Source: Candidatus Argoarchaeum ethanivorans (GTDB taxonomy: Archaea > Halobacteriota > Methanosarcinia > Methanosarcinales > EX4572-44). Taken from it: DNA of 13,387 nucleotides. A program made the position numbers and the translations under genes. How positions within the stretch are numbered: the first letter of the stretch is position 1; each line of letters opens with the position of its first letter. Below, in pieces: positions 6,806-13,387 of this stretch. The notes beneath the pieces are model-generated. The model worked only from the letters and a program-made list of their open reading frames with translations. It did no database searches and was not told the DNA's origin. The DNA lies in contig CAJHIR010000022.1 of assembly GCA_905067535.1 (NCBI GenBank), forward strand, positions 1-13,387. The letters run 5' to 3'.

Positions 6806-7951
6806 ATGGAAAAATTTGGACTGGATGAACATGAAGTTTTTGCTCTACTGGATGAACTTTATGCAAAAGATACTCAGTATAAACAAGTATTGAGTTCAAT
6901 GTGTACGCACCCTCACAGTATAGCTGTGAAAGCTCATCAGCGGTTCATATCTGCCAACCTTGGAGATCCAGGGCTGTTTGCTGGTACCGCAGAGATTGAA
7001 CAAAAGGTGGTACGATTAATAGGAAAATTGCTTCACGGTGAAGATGCTTCAGGCTATCTTACCACAGGTGGCACCGAGGGCAATATTCAAGCCGTCCGCG
7101 CTGCTAGAAACAATTGTAATGTAAAAAAGCCTAATATTGTCGTTTCAGAATCAGCACATTTCTCTTTTGATAAAATATCAGACCTGCTTCAGATCGAAGT
7201 TAGAAAAGCAAGTGTTGATGACGTATTACGTGTTGACGTTGAATCAGTAGAGTCATTAATAGATAAAAACACCATTGCACTGATAGGCATAGCAGGCACA
7301 ACAGAATTCGGACAGATCGACCCGATAAAAGAACTATCGGGTCTCTCTGAAGAACACGGGTTGTTTTTACATGTGGATGCTGCCTTTGGTGGTTTTGTCA
7401 TACCTTTTCTTGATAAACATTATGACTTCGATTTTTCACTGGGTGGTGTAACCTCCATGGTTTGTGACCCTCACAAGATGGGATTTGGCACTATACCAAC
7501 CGGTGGACTGCTATTTCGAGAAAATGACTCCATAGAGCGACTAAAAACAGAAACTCCCTATCTGACCAGTAGAACACAGCACAGTCTTGTAGGCACAAGA
7601 AGTGGTGCATCTGCTGCATCTGCATACGCGGTGATGACACATCTTGGAACAGAGGGATATAAAAAAATCGTAGACTACTGCATGAACCTGACATCACACC
7701 TTGTTACAAGAGTGCGTGAGATAGGAATCGAACCGGTAATAGAACCAGTAACCAATGTGGTAGTTCTGAACCTGCCTGAAGTTAATTATGTGCGAGAAAA
7801 GCTCTACCAGAAAGGGTGGGTAACATCCATAACCAGGAAGCCTGTTGGGATGCGCCTTATAATGATGCCCCATTTAACAGAAACAATGCTGGATGAATTT
7901 ATCAGCGACCTTGAGACAGTGATAACTTCCACTGGTATAAAAAAGCACTGA
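6806..7951 (+). CDS. mfnA: L-tyrosine / L-aspartate decarboxylase
   Basis: MfnA is a PLP-dependent group II decarboxylase of archaea. It makes tyramine from tyrosine for methanofuran, and in some archaea beta-alanine from aspartate for coenzyme A. The 381 residues match the family length. Visible features are the N-terminal SSMCTHPHSIA (30-40) and the HQRFISANLGDPGLF segment (about 44-58), the PLP phosphate region LTTGGTEGN (85-93), SESAHFSF with the ring-stacking His118, IAGTTEFGQIDP (162-173), HVDAAFGG with Asp191, and the Schiff-base lysine in CDPHKMGFGTIPTGG (Lys224). ATG 6806 follows a short ribosome site. Sequence alone does not settle tyrosine versus aspartate preference; presence in a methanogen-like context favours the methanofuran role. 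The 3' end overlaps the convergent membrane protein gene by 50 nt. Confidence 0.92.
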   Translation: MEKFGLDEHEVFALLDELYAKDTQYKQVLSSMCTHPHSIAVKAHQRFISANLGDPGLFAGTAEIEQKVVRLIGKLLHGEDASGYLTTGGTEGNIQAVRAARNNCNVKKPNIVVSESAHFSFDKISDLLQIEVRKASVDDVLRVDVESVESLIDKNTIALIGIAGTTEFGQIDPIKELSGLSEEHGLFLHVDAAFGGFVIPFLDKHYDFDFSLGGVTSMVCDPHKMGFGTIPTGGLLFRENDSIERLKTETPYLTSRTQHSLVGTRSGASAASAYAVMTHLGTEGYKKIVDYCMNLTSHLVTRVREIGIEPVIEPVTNVVVLNLPEVNYVREKLYQKGWVTSITRKPVGMRLIMMPHLTETMLDEFISDLETVITSTGIKKH

Positions 7952-8879
7952 TCCCTGTTGCATCTGTCAAAATAATGTTTATCCGTACCAGTAGTGAGAA
8001 TGCAAAGCTTGTTGTGGGCGCGATTCCAAGCAGACCGAGAGCAATGATTGTACCGCTTTCCATTATCCCAAGTCCTGCTGGCGTTAGCGGTATGAACATC
8101 AGTGCAGTGATCAATGGATGGAGTAAAAAGAATTCAAGGTAGGTAATAGGAAGGTTCATCGCTTTTCCTATAAAATACCATTGCAGCCCACAAAAAAACC
8201 ACCCTAACATGTATAGCGCGATGATTACATTGACGTTTTTTTTTATTTTGATGCCTGAGTGTTTAAACTGTGAGAGTTGATCGCTGAATCTATTAAGTAA
8301 TGGCATTTTGTTTAGGATACATTTGGTGTATTTTTCATCAAGCCATGATACTGCAAGCAGGAAGCATCCAAGAAGTATAAGAGCAGATGTAGCCATCAAG
8401 AATGAGGTAGCAGGAAGATAAAAGCTGTTTGTACTGGACAAAAGATAGATTAAAGCAAGTATTGCACCTGCACCTTTCAGTACCAGGTCAAGCCCCCCTG
8501 GTGCAACTATGCATGCCATGGCATCTGTTGCCCGTGCACCTGTGATTTTTTTGATAAAAGCTGGTGTTAGCAAGTAGCCACTTCTACCAGGAGTAATGTC
8601 TGCAACAAGCATTCCGCCAAGATGGGATATTAACACTTTTGTGTAGGCGATCTTATGCCCAATATGCTGTAGCAAGTAGGATAATCGGTAGGAGAATAAA
8701 AGATTGTGTATGAAATATGCAAGAGCGGCAAGAACAAAGTAGGCGATGTGTATGTTTTTGATAGCTACTGTAATTTCAGTGAGATCGAGCTTGTATAAAG
8801 TTATGTATGCGATGATTGCAATTCCAGCCAGTGCCTGTAGCAGAAAGTACACTATTTTTCTGTATGACGCTGTTTTCAT
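7902..8879 (-). CDS. flippase-like integral membrane protein (UPF0104/LPG_synthase_TM family)
   Basis: The 325-residue protein is strongly hydrophobic with about eight membrane segments (roughly 8-28, 42-64, 80-98, 120-146, 153-178, 218-238, 250-290 and 293-315). Family signatures are GGMLVADITPGRSGY (88-102) and PLTPAGLGIMESG (264-276), shared with the membrane domain of lysylphosphatidylglycerol synthases and archaeal 'flippase-like' proteins (TIGR00374-type). Only the membrane domain is present; the soluble aminoacyl-transfer domain of MprF is absent. A lipid or lipid-linked sugar transport role is a guess from the family. ATG 8879 is the first start and gives a normal N-terminus (MKTASYRKIVYFLL). 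The last 50 nt are antisense to the end of mfnA. Confidence 0.85.
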   Translation of the reverse strand: MKTASYRKIVYFLLQALAGIAIIAYITLYKLDLTEITVAIKNIHIAYFVLAALAYFIHNLLFSYRLSYLLQHIGHKIAYTKVLISHLGGMLVADITPGRSGYLLTPAFIKKITGARATDAMACIVAPGGLDLVLKGAGAILALIYLLSSTNSFYLPATSFLMATSALILLGCFLLAVSWLDEKYTKCILNKMPLLNRFSDQLSQFKHSGIKIKKNVNVIIALYMLGWFFCGLQWYFIGKAMNLPITYLEFFLLHPLITALMFIPLTPAGLGIMESGTIIALGLLGIAPTTSFAFSLLVRINIILTDATGISAFLYQWKLSLSQGR

Positions 8880-8981
8880 ATTTCTCTACCATAAGAATAT
8901 TCACTCTACTGTAAAGACATTATCATTGATTAATTGTGTGTATTTAGCTCGAACCACGAGATTGCGAGAAGATTAGGACAC

Positions 8982-9063
8982 CTGCATACAGAGTATGCAG
9001 TTCTGCACAACGAAGTTGTGCAGTCGAGAGTTCTTGGTTTTTTTCTGCATACGCAGTATGCAG
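8982..9063. repeat. cluster of three perfect short hairpins
   Basis: Three perfect inverted repeats lie in a row. Hairpin 1 is CTGCATAC / AGA / GTATGCAG (8982-9000). Hairpin 2 is CTGCACAAC / GAA / GTTGTGCAG (9003-9023). Hairpin 3 is CTGCATAC / GCA / GTATGCAG (9045-9063). Every arm begins CTGCA and ends TGCAG and each loop is 3 nt. Hairpins 1 and 3 have identical stems. The stem of hairpin 2 differs, with the changes matched on both sides. Hairpin 3 begins 3 nt past the wtpC stop (9067 on the minus strand), and a run of seven T (plus strand) separates hairpins 2 and 3. The group could be a transcript-end structure for the wtp operon or a small repetitive extragenic element. Confidence 0.8.
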
Positions 9064-9066
9064 TTT

Positions 9067-10116
9067 TCATTCATTAAAAACGTGCACTGAGGATGCCTTA
9101 AAGGTAATACACACGAGCATGCCTTCTTTTAGTTTCATATCATCAAATGACTGCTTTGTAACAACAACCACAAATGGAATGCCAACATCAACCATGATCC
9201 TGACAACCATCCCTTCATCCACGATACTCTTTATTTCCCCTTTAAATGAGTTTCTGGCACTCGATACAATTTGTTTTGTTGATATAAATATATCCTCCGG
9301 TCTAAGGGATACATGAACGTGTCCATGTGCAAGCGTGGCAGAAGTAATCGTTATGCCGTTGACATTGATTCGTGCGATATTGTCTTCAAGAAGCGATTCT
9401 CCTTGAAACAGGTTACCAACACCAAGAAAGTCAGCAACAAACCTTGAATTGGGTTTTCTAAATACTTCGTTTGGACTACCTACCTGCATAATCTTTCCAG
9501 AACACATCACTGCCATACGGTTTCCAAGCAAGAAAGCCTCCTCGAAACTGTGGGTTACATGAATAATTGTGGTTTTTGTAATTGACTGTATGTTTCTAAG
9601 CTTTGTGCGAAGCTTTTTCGTTGTTTGGGGATCAAGCGCACTCAGAGGTTCATCCAACAGAAGAATGTCTGGCTTCATAATCAGTGCTCTTGCTACTGCA
9701 ACTCGCTGCTGCTCACCGCCACTTAACGTGCCAGGGTAACGATGGAGCAGATGAGAGACACCCATCATATCTGCAAGTTCATCCACGTCATGCTTGATTT
9801 TTGTTTTCGCCACCTTTTCTATCTTTGGACCAAAGCCGATATTCTCTTCCACTGTTAAAAAGGGAAATAACGTGTAATCCTGGTAGACCATGCCAATATT
9901 TCTCTCTTTTGGCGGAATATTAGTGATTTCAGCATCATTAAGGAATATTCTGCCGCCATCCGGACGATAAATGCCTGCTATGGTCTCAAGAAGTATTGTT
10001 TTTCCTGCACCGGTTGGGCCAAGTATAATAAAATATTCTCCATCGTTTATCTTGAGATTTACATCCTGCAGGAAGAATTCACCAAGGTCCTTTGATATAT
10101 TTTCAATTAGCATCAT
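9067..10116 (-). CDS. wtpC: tungstate/molybdate ABC transporter ATP-binding protein
   Basis: This ATPase energises oxyanion uptake together with the WtpB permease. It has 349 residues. The nucleotide-binding domain shows Walker A GPTGAGKT (33-40), the Q-loop in VYQD (Gln78), signature LSGGEQQR (130-137), Walker B ILLLDEP (150-156) and the H-loop in HVTHS (His188). A C-terminal regulatory domain (about 235-349) ends in FKASSVHVF. It closely resembles, as I remember it, the MOP-like end of Methanosarcina acetivorans ModC, which binds the oxyanion and shuts transport (trans-inhibition). Two adjacent ATGs (10116 and 10113) follow AAGGAGTT at 10123-10130, and the first is taken. It is the last gene of the operon, 43 nt after wtpB, and its stop is followed at once by a hairpin. 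The name modC would be equally acceptable. Confidence 0.9.
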   Translation of the reverse strand: MMLIENISKDLGEFFLQDVNLKINDGEYFIILGPTGAGKTILLETIAGIYRPDGGRIFLNDAEITNIPPKERNIGMVYQDYTLFPFLTVEENIGFGPKIEKVAKTKIKHDVDELADMMGVSHLLHRYPGTLSGGEQQRVAVARALIMKPDILLLDEPLSALDPQTTKKLRTKLRNIQSITKTTIIHVTHSFEEAFLLGNRMAVMCSGKIMQVGSPNEVFRKPNSRFVADFLGVGNLFQGESLLEDNIARINVNGITITSATLAHGHVHVSLRPEDIFISTKQIVSSARNSFKGEIKSIVDEGMVVRIMVDVGIPFVVVVTKQSFDDMKLKEGMLVCITFKASSVHVFNE

Positions 10117-10122
10117 TTTTAT

Positions 10123-10130
10123 AACTCCTT
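10123..10130 (-). promoter_or_regulatory. ribosome binding site of wtpC
   Basis: On the minus strand AAGGAGTT ends 6 nt before ATG 10116. It is the strongest ribosome site in the operon and settles the wtpC start. Confidence 0.65.
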
Positions 10131-10159
10131 TTATACAAATACTTCATTTTACTCACTAT

Positions 10160-10948
10160 TTAGAATACAAGTGCAAATCCGCCATATTTTTCAAAAACAA
10201 ACAAAGATACAAGCGATATAACAATCAGGATTGTTGCAGATGCGATAGCTAAATTGAGCTCTCCGCACGACATGTTCAGGTACAGTGAAATGGGCAGTGT
10301 CTCTGTTTTCATTCTTGTTGCCCCTGCAAGCATTAATGCAGCTCCAAACTCGCCTATTCCTTTTGACCATGTTATAATAGAACCTGCGAGGAGTCCATTC
10401 TTTGACATAGGTAGTGTTACATGCCAGAACGCCTGCACCTTGCTGCAACCAAGTGTTTCAGCTATGTATTCATATCTTGGATTGATGCCCTGGAATGTTC
10501 CACGCAGTATTCTGAACATGAATGGCACATTGACAAAAAATTGTGCAATAATAATTCCAAGCGGGGTGAATACGAAAACAAGTCCTGCTTCTGCAAGACC
10601 TTTGCCAAATGGTGTTGTACCAAATAAAAGCAGCAAGCCCACACCTGCAACCAGCGGAGGCAGAGCAAGTGGCACATCAAGAATCGTATTAACAATGCTC
10701 TTTCCAAAGAAGTCATATCGAGCAAGCGCATAAGCTGCAGGTATTGAGATTGCGATGCACATGGCTGTTGAGATAACTGCTGTTGTTAAACTCAATTTTA
10801 TTGCAAATTGTATCTCCTTTGAGAGGAGACTTGTTATTAGAGCTTGTGGTGTGGTATGCGTTACAACGCATATAAGAAGAACCGAGATAAAAAGAGCAAG
10901 GGATATACTTGACAGAATGGTAATTGTCTTGATTGTTGAGTCTTTCAA
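10160..10948 (-). CDS. wtpB: tungstate/molybdate ABC transporter permease
   Basis: This is the 262-residue membrane permease of the oxyanion importer, with about six hydrophobic segments (roughly 9-31, 48-76, 90-110, 121-148, 186-208 and 233-252). The cytoplasmic EAA loop that docks on the ATPase is visible as YIAETLGCSKVQAFWHVTLP followed by KNGLLAG (about 161-188). The only plausible start in this frame is TTG 10948, with no good ribosome site, 20 nt after the trmO-like stop. ATG GCG ATG lies just upstream (10964-10956) in another frame that ends at once in TAA; removing one T from a four-T run (10952-10955) would join it to the permease frame as MAMFKLKDS. Either the start is weak and coupled to the upstream gene, or there is a one-base error. 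Confidence 0.9.
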   Translation of the reverse strand: MKDSTIKTITILSSISLALFISVLLICVVTHTTPQALITSLLSKEIQFAIKLSLTTAVISTAMCIAISIPAAYALARYDFFGKSIVNTILDVPLALPPLVAGVGLLLLFGTTPFGKGLAEAGLVFVFTPLGIIIAQFFVNVPFMFRILRGTFQGINPRYEYIAETLGCSKVQAFWHVTLPMSKNGLLAGSIITWSKGIGEFGAALMLAGATRMKTETLPISLYLNMSCGELNLAIASATILIVISLVSLFVFEKYGGFALVF

Positions 10949-10968
10949 TTTAAAACATCGCCATGCTT

Positions 10969-11457
10969 TTATTTACTTCTATGCTTTCCTGGCTCCCCTC
11001 TTGCCATATCAATATTGGGGTTGTTGAGCCACCCGGTTTTTGCATTATCTCTATGGTCAAAGAACGGGATGAAAGGTTTTAAATCAAGCAGCGGAGTTCC
11101 GTCTAAAATATCAACTTCACTGATTTCCAGTATATTTCCTTTCACGTTCTCTAATTTTACAATAGAAAGTCCAACAGGGTTTGGTCTATTGAAATGCCTT
11201 ATTGAGAATATCCCATGCGGTTCATCATCTAAAAAAGGTGTTGAAATCAAAGAATTGCCGTCAGAGCGATGGAAATGGTAAATGAGGATGAGGTGAGAAA
11301 ATCCCTCGACATCTTCCAGTCCATCGGCATATTGTTTAAATATCTCTATTTCTCCTCTCGCATCCTTTGCAAAAACACCCTGTATTGGTGCATCTTTTTT
11401 GTCATGAAACCCTGTGTGTATAATTCCAACAGGACTGTATACTATTTTATCCATCAT
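10969..11457 (-). CDS. TrmO/TsaA-like SAM-dependent methyltransferase family protein
   Basis: This 162-residue protein of the TsaA/TrmO family has the short beta-barrel fold that in E. coli N6-methylates t6A37 of tRNA-Thr with SAM. Family motifs are IVYSPVGIIHTGF (5-17), EGFSHLILIYHFH (51-63), RHFNRPNPVGLSIVKL (87-102) and DILDGTPLLDLKPFIPFFD (116-134). The last ~25 residues are short and polar; I see no extra domain. It lies between wtpA (34-nt gap) and wtpB (20-nt gap) on the same strand, so it is inside the oxyanion transporter operon. ATG 11457 or 11454 follows GGAG at 11470-11473. The tRNA role is known for bacterial TrmO; in archaea and in this context the substrate is unproven and a link to tungsten/molybdenum handling is possible. 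Confidence 0.85.
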   Translation of the reverse strand: MMDKIVYSPVGIIHTGFHDKKDAPIQGVFAKDARGEIEIFKQYADGLEDVEGFSHLILIYHFHRSDGNSLISTPFLDDEPHGIFSIRHFNRPNPVGLSIVKLENVKGNILEISEVDILDGTPLLDLKPFIPFFDHRDNAKTGWLNNPNIDMARGEPGKHRSK

Positions 11458-11491
11458 TTATTTTTTTATCTCCGTTATACTCTCTACTGAA

Positions 11492-13237
11492 CTATTCGTA
11501 TTTTGGATCAGGATATGCTGTAAAACCATGTTTTTCAAATACAGCTTTTCCTTCATCGGAAGAAACAAAATCAACGAACATTTTTGCGTATTCTTTGTTT
11601 TCAGAGAACGTAAGCGCGCCCACTGGAATCACTTTTATGATATTCTGCTCAGTTGGTATCTCTATAATATCTGTTTCACCCTCAGTCCCTATAAGAGATG
11701 CTTGCCATATTATTGATGCATCTGTTGTGCCCATGCATGTATAGACCACTAGCTCATTTACTGTCGCAGAGCGAGCAATGATATTTGCATCTACAGCATC
11801 AAAAATCTTATTCTTCTCCAGTACTTTGTCCGCAATCTTGCCACACGCAGCAGCTTTTGAGTCCCCAAGAACAACTTTCACACCTGGTTTGGTAAGATCA
11901 TTCAAGCAGGTTACACCTGCCGGATTTCCTTCCGGAACTGCTATCACCGGCACATGATAGGCTATATTTTGTTCATAGTCAACAAATCCTTTTTCCCTTG
12001 CTTTTTCTATGTACATCGTTGCACCCGGCATGTAGGCATCGCCTGTTTTTATTAATTCGATCTGGCTTAATAGCGTGTTAGAACCGCCATAGTTGTAGTT
12101 TACAGAAATGCCATGTTTTTGCTCAAACAGGCTCCCAATCTCATCCATTGGTTTTCTCATTCCTGCTCCTGAATAGACCATGAGTGAAGACGGCTTATCT
12201 GCTACTAAACCTTGAAGTGCTCCTGGCAAATTGCCGCTTCCAACTGCTGGTACAATCGGCGGCTGCCCAACCTTTTTAAAGACCTCCTGTCCCTTCGTAC
12301 CAATCACGAATTTTACAAACTCAAGCCCAAGCTCAGGATGCGGTGCGTTCTTTGGTACAGATATACCATAGACAATCGGTTTTCCGGTTTTTGTCTTCCC
12401 ATCAACGGTCTCGAGCTGTACTTTTTTATAAAAATCTGCATACTTAACATTGCTGAGGTCTATCTTTTCCGGCAGATCAACAAAACCAAGGTCGTGCTGA
12501 ACTGCAACGCTTCGATACTCAAATGCGTAATCAATTCCCCCCTGCTCAAGAAGAGCAACAAGTTCTACTGACTTTGGTCGTATGCTGACTCTTTTTGTGT
12601 TTGGCTTCATATCCTCTGGCGTTTTTATAAGATACGAACCATCTTCCTCGTTTATCGTAATTGATGTCTGGCTGAGGATAAGATCGTCAAATATCGTATC
12701 GTCACCGTAATTAAGTTCTGCAAGCTGGAACACCATCACAGCCCTGTATCCGCATGGGTCAAAATTGGGATTTGAAAAACCATAGACGACGTCGTCCTTT
12801 CGCAGAATGTCATACCAGTTTTCCGGGTTAATTTGATCAGCATACTTACTTTTTTCAGCGCTGTATGCAAGTACCATGTCGTTTCTTGCAAACCTTACCG
12901 TCCAGTCCGCATACGTTGGATACATCATGCTTGGAATAAGTGTGTAGTCGGCAGAGGCAATCACATCGCCTTTCTTCCCGATGTCAGTTATCTGTCTTAC
13001 TGCTTTAACACTACCCATTGATTCGCGCTGGACATCAACATTCGGATGCAACGCTTCAAACTCTGCCTCAAGTTCCGATAGTGGAACTGCAAGACTTCCA
13101 GCATGGAAAATTTTTAATTTGATTTCTTCAGACGGTGCTTCTGTTGTGTTAGCATCATCGGCTGGCGGTTGTGTACAGCCAGAGATTGCTGCAATCAATA
13201 CTGCAAAGAGAACAATTTTAATAAAGTTTTTATTCAT
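11492..13237 (-). CDS. wtpA: tungstate/molybdate-binding lipoprotein, fused WtpA and ModA-like domains
   Basis: This is the substrate-binding part of the importer, anchored outside the membrane. ATG 13237 follows AGGT at spacing 8 and gives 581 residues; an upstream TTG (13258) has no ribosome site. A signal peptide (1-20) ends in the lipobox AISGC (Cys21), followed by an acidic/Thr linker. Domain 1 (about 38-345) is a full WtpA/archaeal ModA: FHAGSLAVP, ASADYTLIP, FSNPNFDPCGYR and GKPIVYGISVPKNA. Domain 2 (about 350-581) is a second, different binding domain: VYSGAGMRKPMDEIG, NYNYGGSNTLLSQIE, AYHVPVIAVPEGNP, SATVNELVVY and a PVGALTF end, as in SBP_bac_11/ModA-type proteins. Normal WtpA proteins are about 345 residues, so this is a fusion of two receptors. 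In domain 1 the Asp ligand is kept (Asp160) but the usual Glu appears to be Ser223. Confidence 0.9.
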   Translation of the reverse strand: MNKNFIKIVLFAVLIAAISGCTQPPADDANTTEAPSEEIKLKIFHAGSLAVPLSELEAEFEALHPNVDVQRESMGSVKAVRQITDIGKKGDVIASADYTLIPSMMYPTYADWTVRFARNDMVLAYSAEKSKYADQINPENWYDILRKDDVVYGFSNPNFDPCGYRAVMVFQLAELNYGDDTIFDDLILSQTSITINEEDGSYLIKTPEDMKPNTKRVSIRPKSVELVALLEQGGIDYAFEYRSVAVQHDLGFVDLPEKIDLSNVKYADFYKKVQLETVDGKTKTGKPIVYGISVPKNAPHPELGLEFVKFVIGTKGQEVFKKVGQPPIVPAVGSGNLPGALQGLVADKPSSLMVYSGAGMRKPMDEIGSLFEQKHGISVNYNYGGSNTLLSQIELIKTGDAYMPGATMYIEKAREKGFVDYEQNIAYHVPVIAVPEGNPAGVTCLNDLTKPGVKVVLGDSKAAACGKIADKVLEKNKIFDAVDANIIARSATVNELVVYTCMGTTDASIIWQASLIGTEGETDIIEIPTEQNIIKVIPVGALTFSENKEYAKMFVDFVSSDEGKAVFEKHGFTAYPDPKYE

Positions 13238-13279
13238 ATTTTTAACCTGTTTTATCAATTCTATACTTTTGAGAATTCC

Positions 13280-13299
13280 TTATGTCAACACAGACATAA
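13280..13299. promoter_or_regulatory. inverted repeat, candidate operator of the wtp operon
   Basis: TTATGTC (13280-13286), spacer AACACA, GACATAA (13293-13299) form a perfect 7-bp inverted repeat. It lies between the TATA box at 13306-13316 and wtpA, about where transcription should begin, so a bound dimeric repressor would block initiation. A ModE-like or other metal-oxyanion regulator is a reasonable guess but is not shown by the sequence. Confidence 0.5.
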
Positions 13300-13305
13300 T
13301 CTAAT

Positions 13306-13316
13306 GATTTATAAAG
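13306..13316 (-). promoter_or_regulatory. TATA box, probable wtp operon promoter
   Basis: On the minus strand CCTTTATAAATC is a good archaeal TATA element with a start expected near 13286, leaving a leader of ~45 nt before ATG 13237. A second box AAAAGTATAG at 13261-13270 could give a much shorter leader. The first box is nearly symmetric and could also serve a plus-strand gene. A plus-strand ATG at 13356 opens a frame to the window edge (MPLDLQNFSL), but it is too short to call. Confidence 0.45.
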
Positions 13317-13387
13317 GTTGCGAAAAGAAGGAGGGCTGCGGGATAAAAATAAGAGATGCCTTTGGACCTACAAAACTTCAGTCTTTC

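Noticed and set aside
9024..9044. Run of seven T as an intrinsic terminator for plus-strand transcription
   Set aside because: No plus-strand gene ends here; the flanking genes are both on the minus strand, where the run reads as A.
10254..10733. Plus-strand 159-codon frame within wtpB
   Set aside because: Antisense shadow of a membrane protein gene, with no independent evidence.
13237..13258. TTG 13258 as the wtpA start
   Set aside because: It adds seven charged residues before the signal peptide and has no ribosome site; ATG 13237 has AGGT at a good distance.
13356..13387. Divergent plus-strand gene starting at ATG 13356
   Set aside because: Only ten codons are visible; GGAGG at 13330-13334 is too far upstream to support it.

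Overview
The window looks archaeal, most likely a methanogen or methane-oxidising relative near Methanosarcinales. It carries L-tyrosine/aspartate decarboxylase (MfnA, methanofuran or beta-alanine synthesis), an archaeal isopropylmalate isomerase/homoaconitase large subunit, an archaeal Trm5 tRNA methyltransferase, and a WtpABC/ModABC oxyanion transporter. The transporter ATPase has a C-terminal regulatory domain that reads like that of Methanosarcina ModC. Promoters have archaeal TATA boxes and several start sites look leaderless or nearly so. No tRNA, rRNA, CRISPR array, transposase or phage gene is visible.

Layout. At 19-382 lies the wreck of a toxin-antitoxin pair: a frameshifted AbrB/SpoVT-type antitoxin, followed by the first ~33 codons of a RelE-like toxin that run in frame into trpD. 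trpD (383), trpF (1410) and trxB (2092) form an overlapping plus-strand operon. It converges, with a 2-nt gap, on a minus-strand leuC/hacA-type gene (3006-4271). A ~500-nt stretch without a convincing gene follows. Then come a trm5-type gene (4778-5782, +), a TIM-barrel sugar-phosphate-isomerase-like gene (5923-6708, -), mfnA (6806-7951, +) and a minus-strand flippase-like membrane protein gene (7902-8879) whose 3' end overlaps mfnA by 50 nt. The trm5 and mfnA genes share an almost identical palindromic TATA promoter block.

The right-hand part is a minus-strand transport operon, read right to left: wtpA (a lipoprotein made of two different fused oxyanion-binding domains), a trmO/tsaA-like gene, wtpB (permease) and wtpC (ATPase). 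A perfect 7-bp inverted repeat sits between the best TATA box and wtpA, as an operator would. Three consecutive perfect hairpins lie just past the wtpC stop.

The observations most worth a second look are: the toxin stub fused to trpD; the two-domain binding protein, with apparent loss of one of the two carboxylate ligands in the WtpA half; the TrmO-like gene embedded inside the transporter operon; the hairpin triplet; and the shared palindromic promoter.
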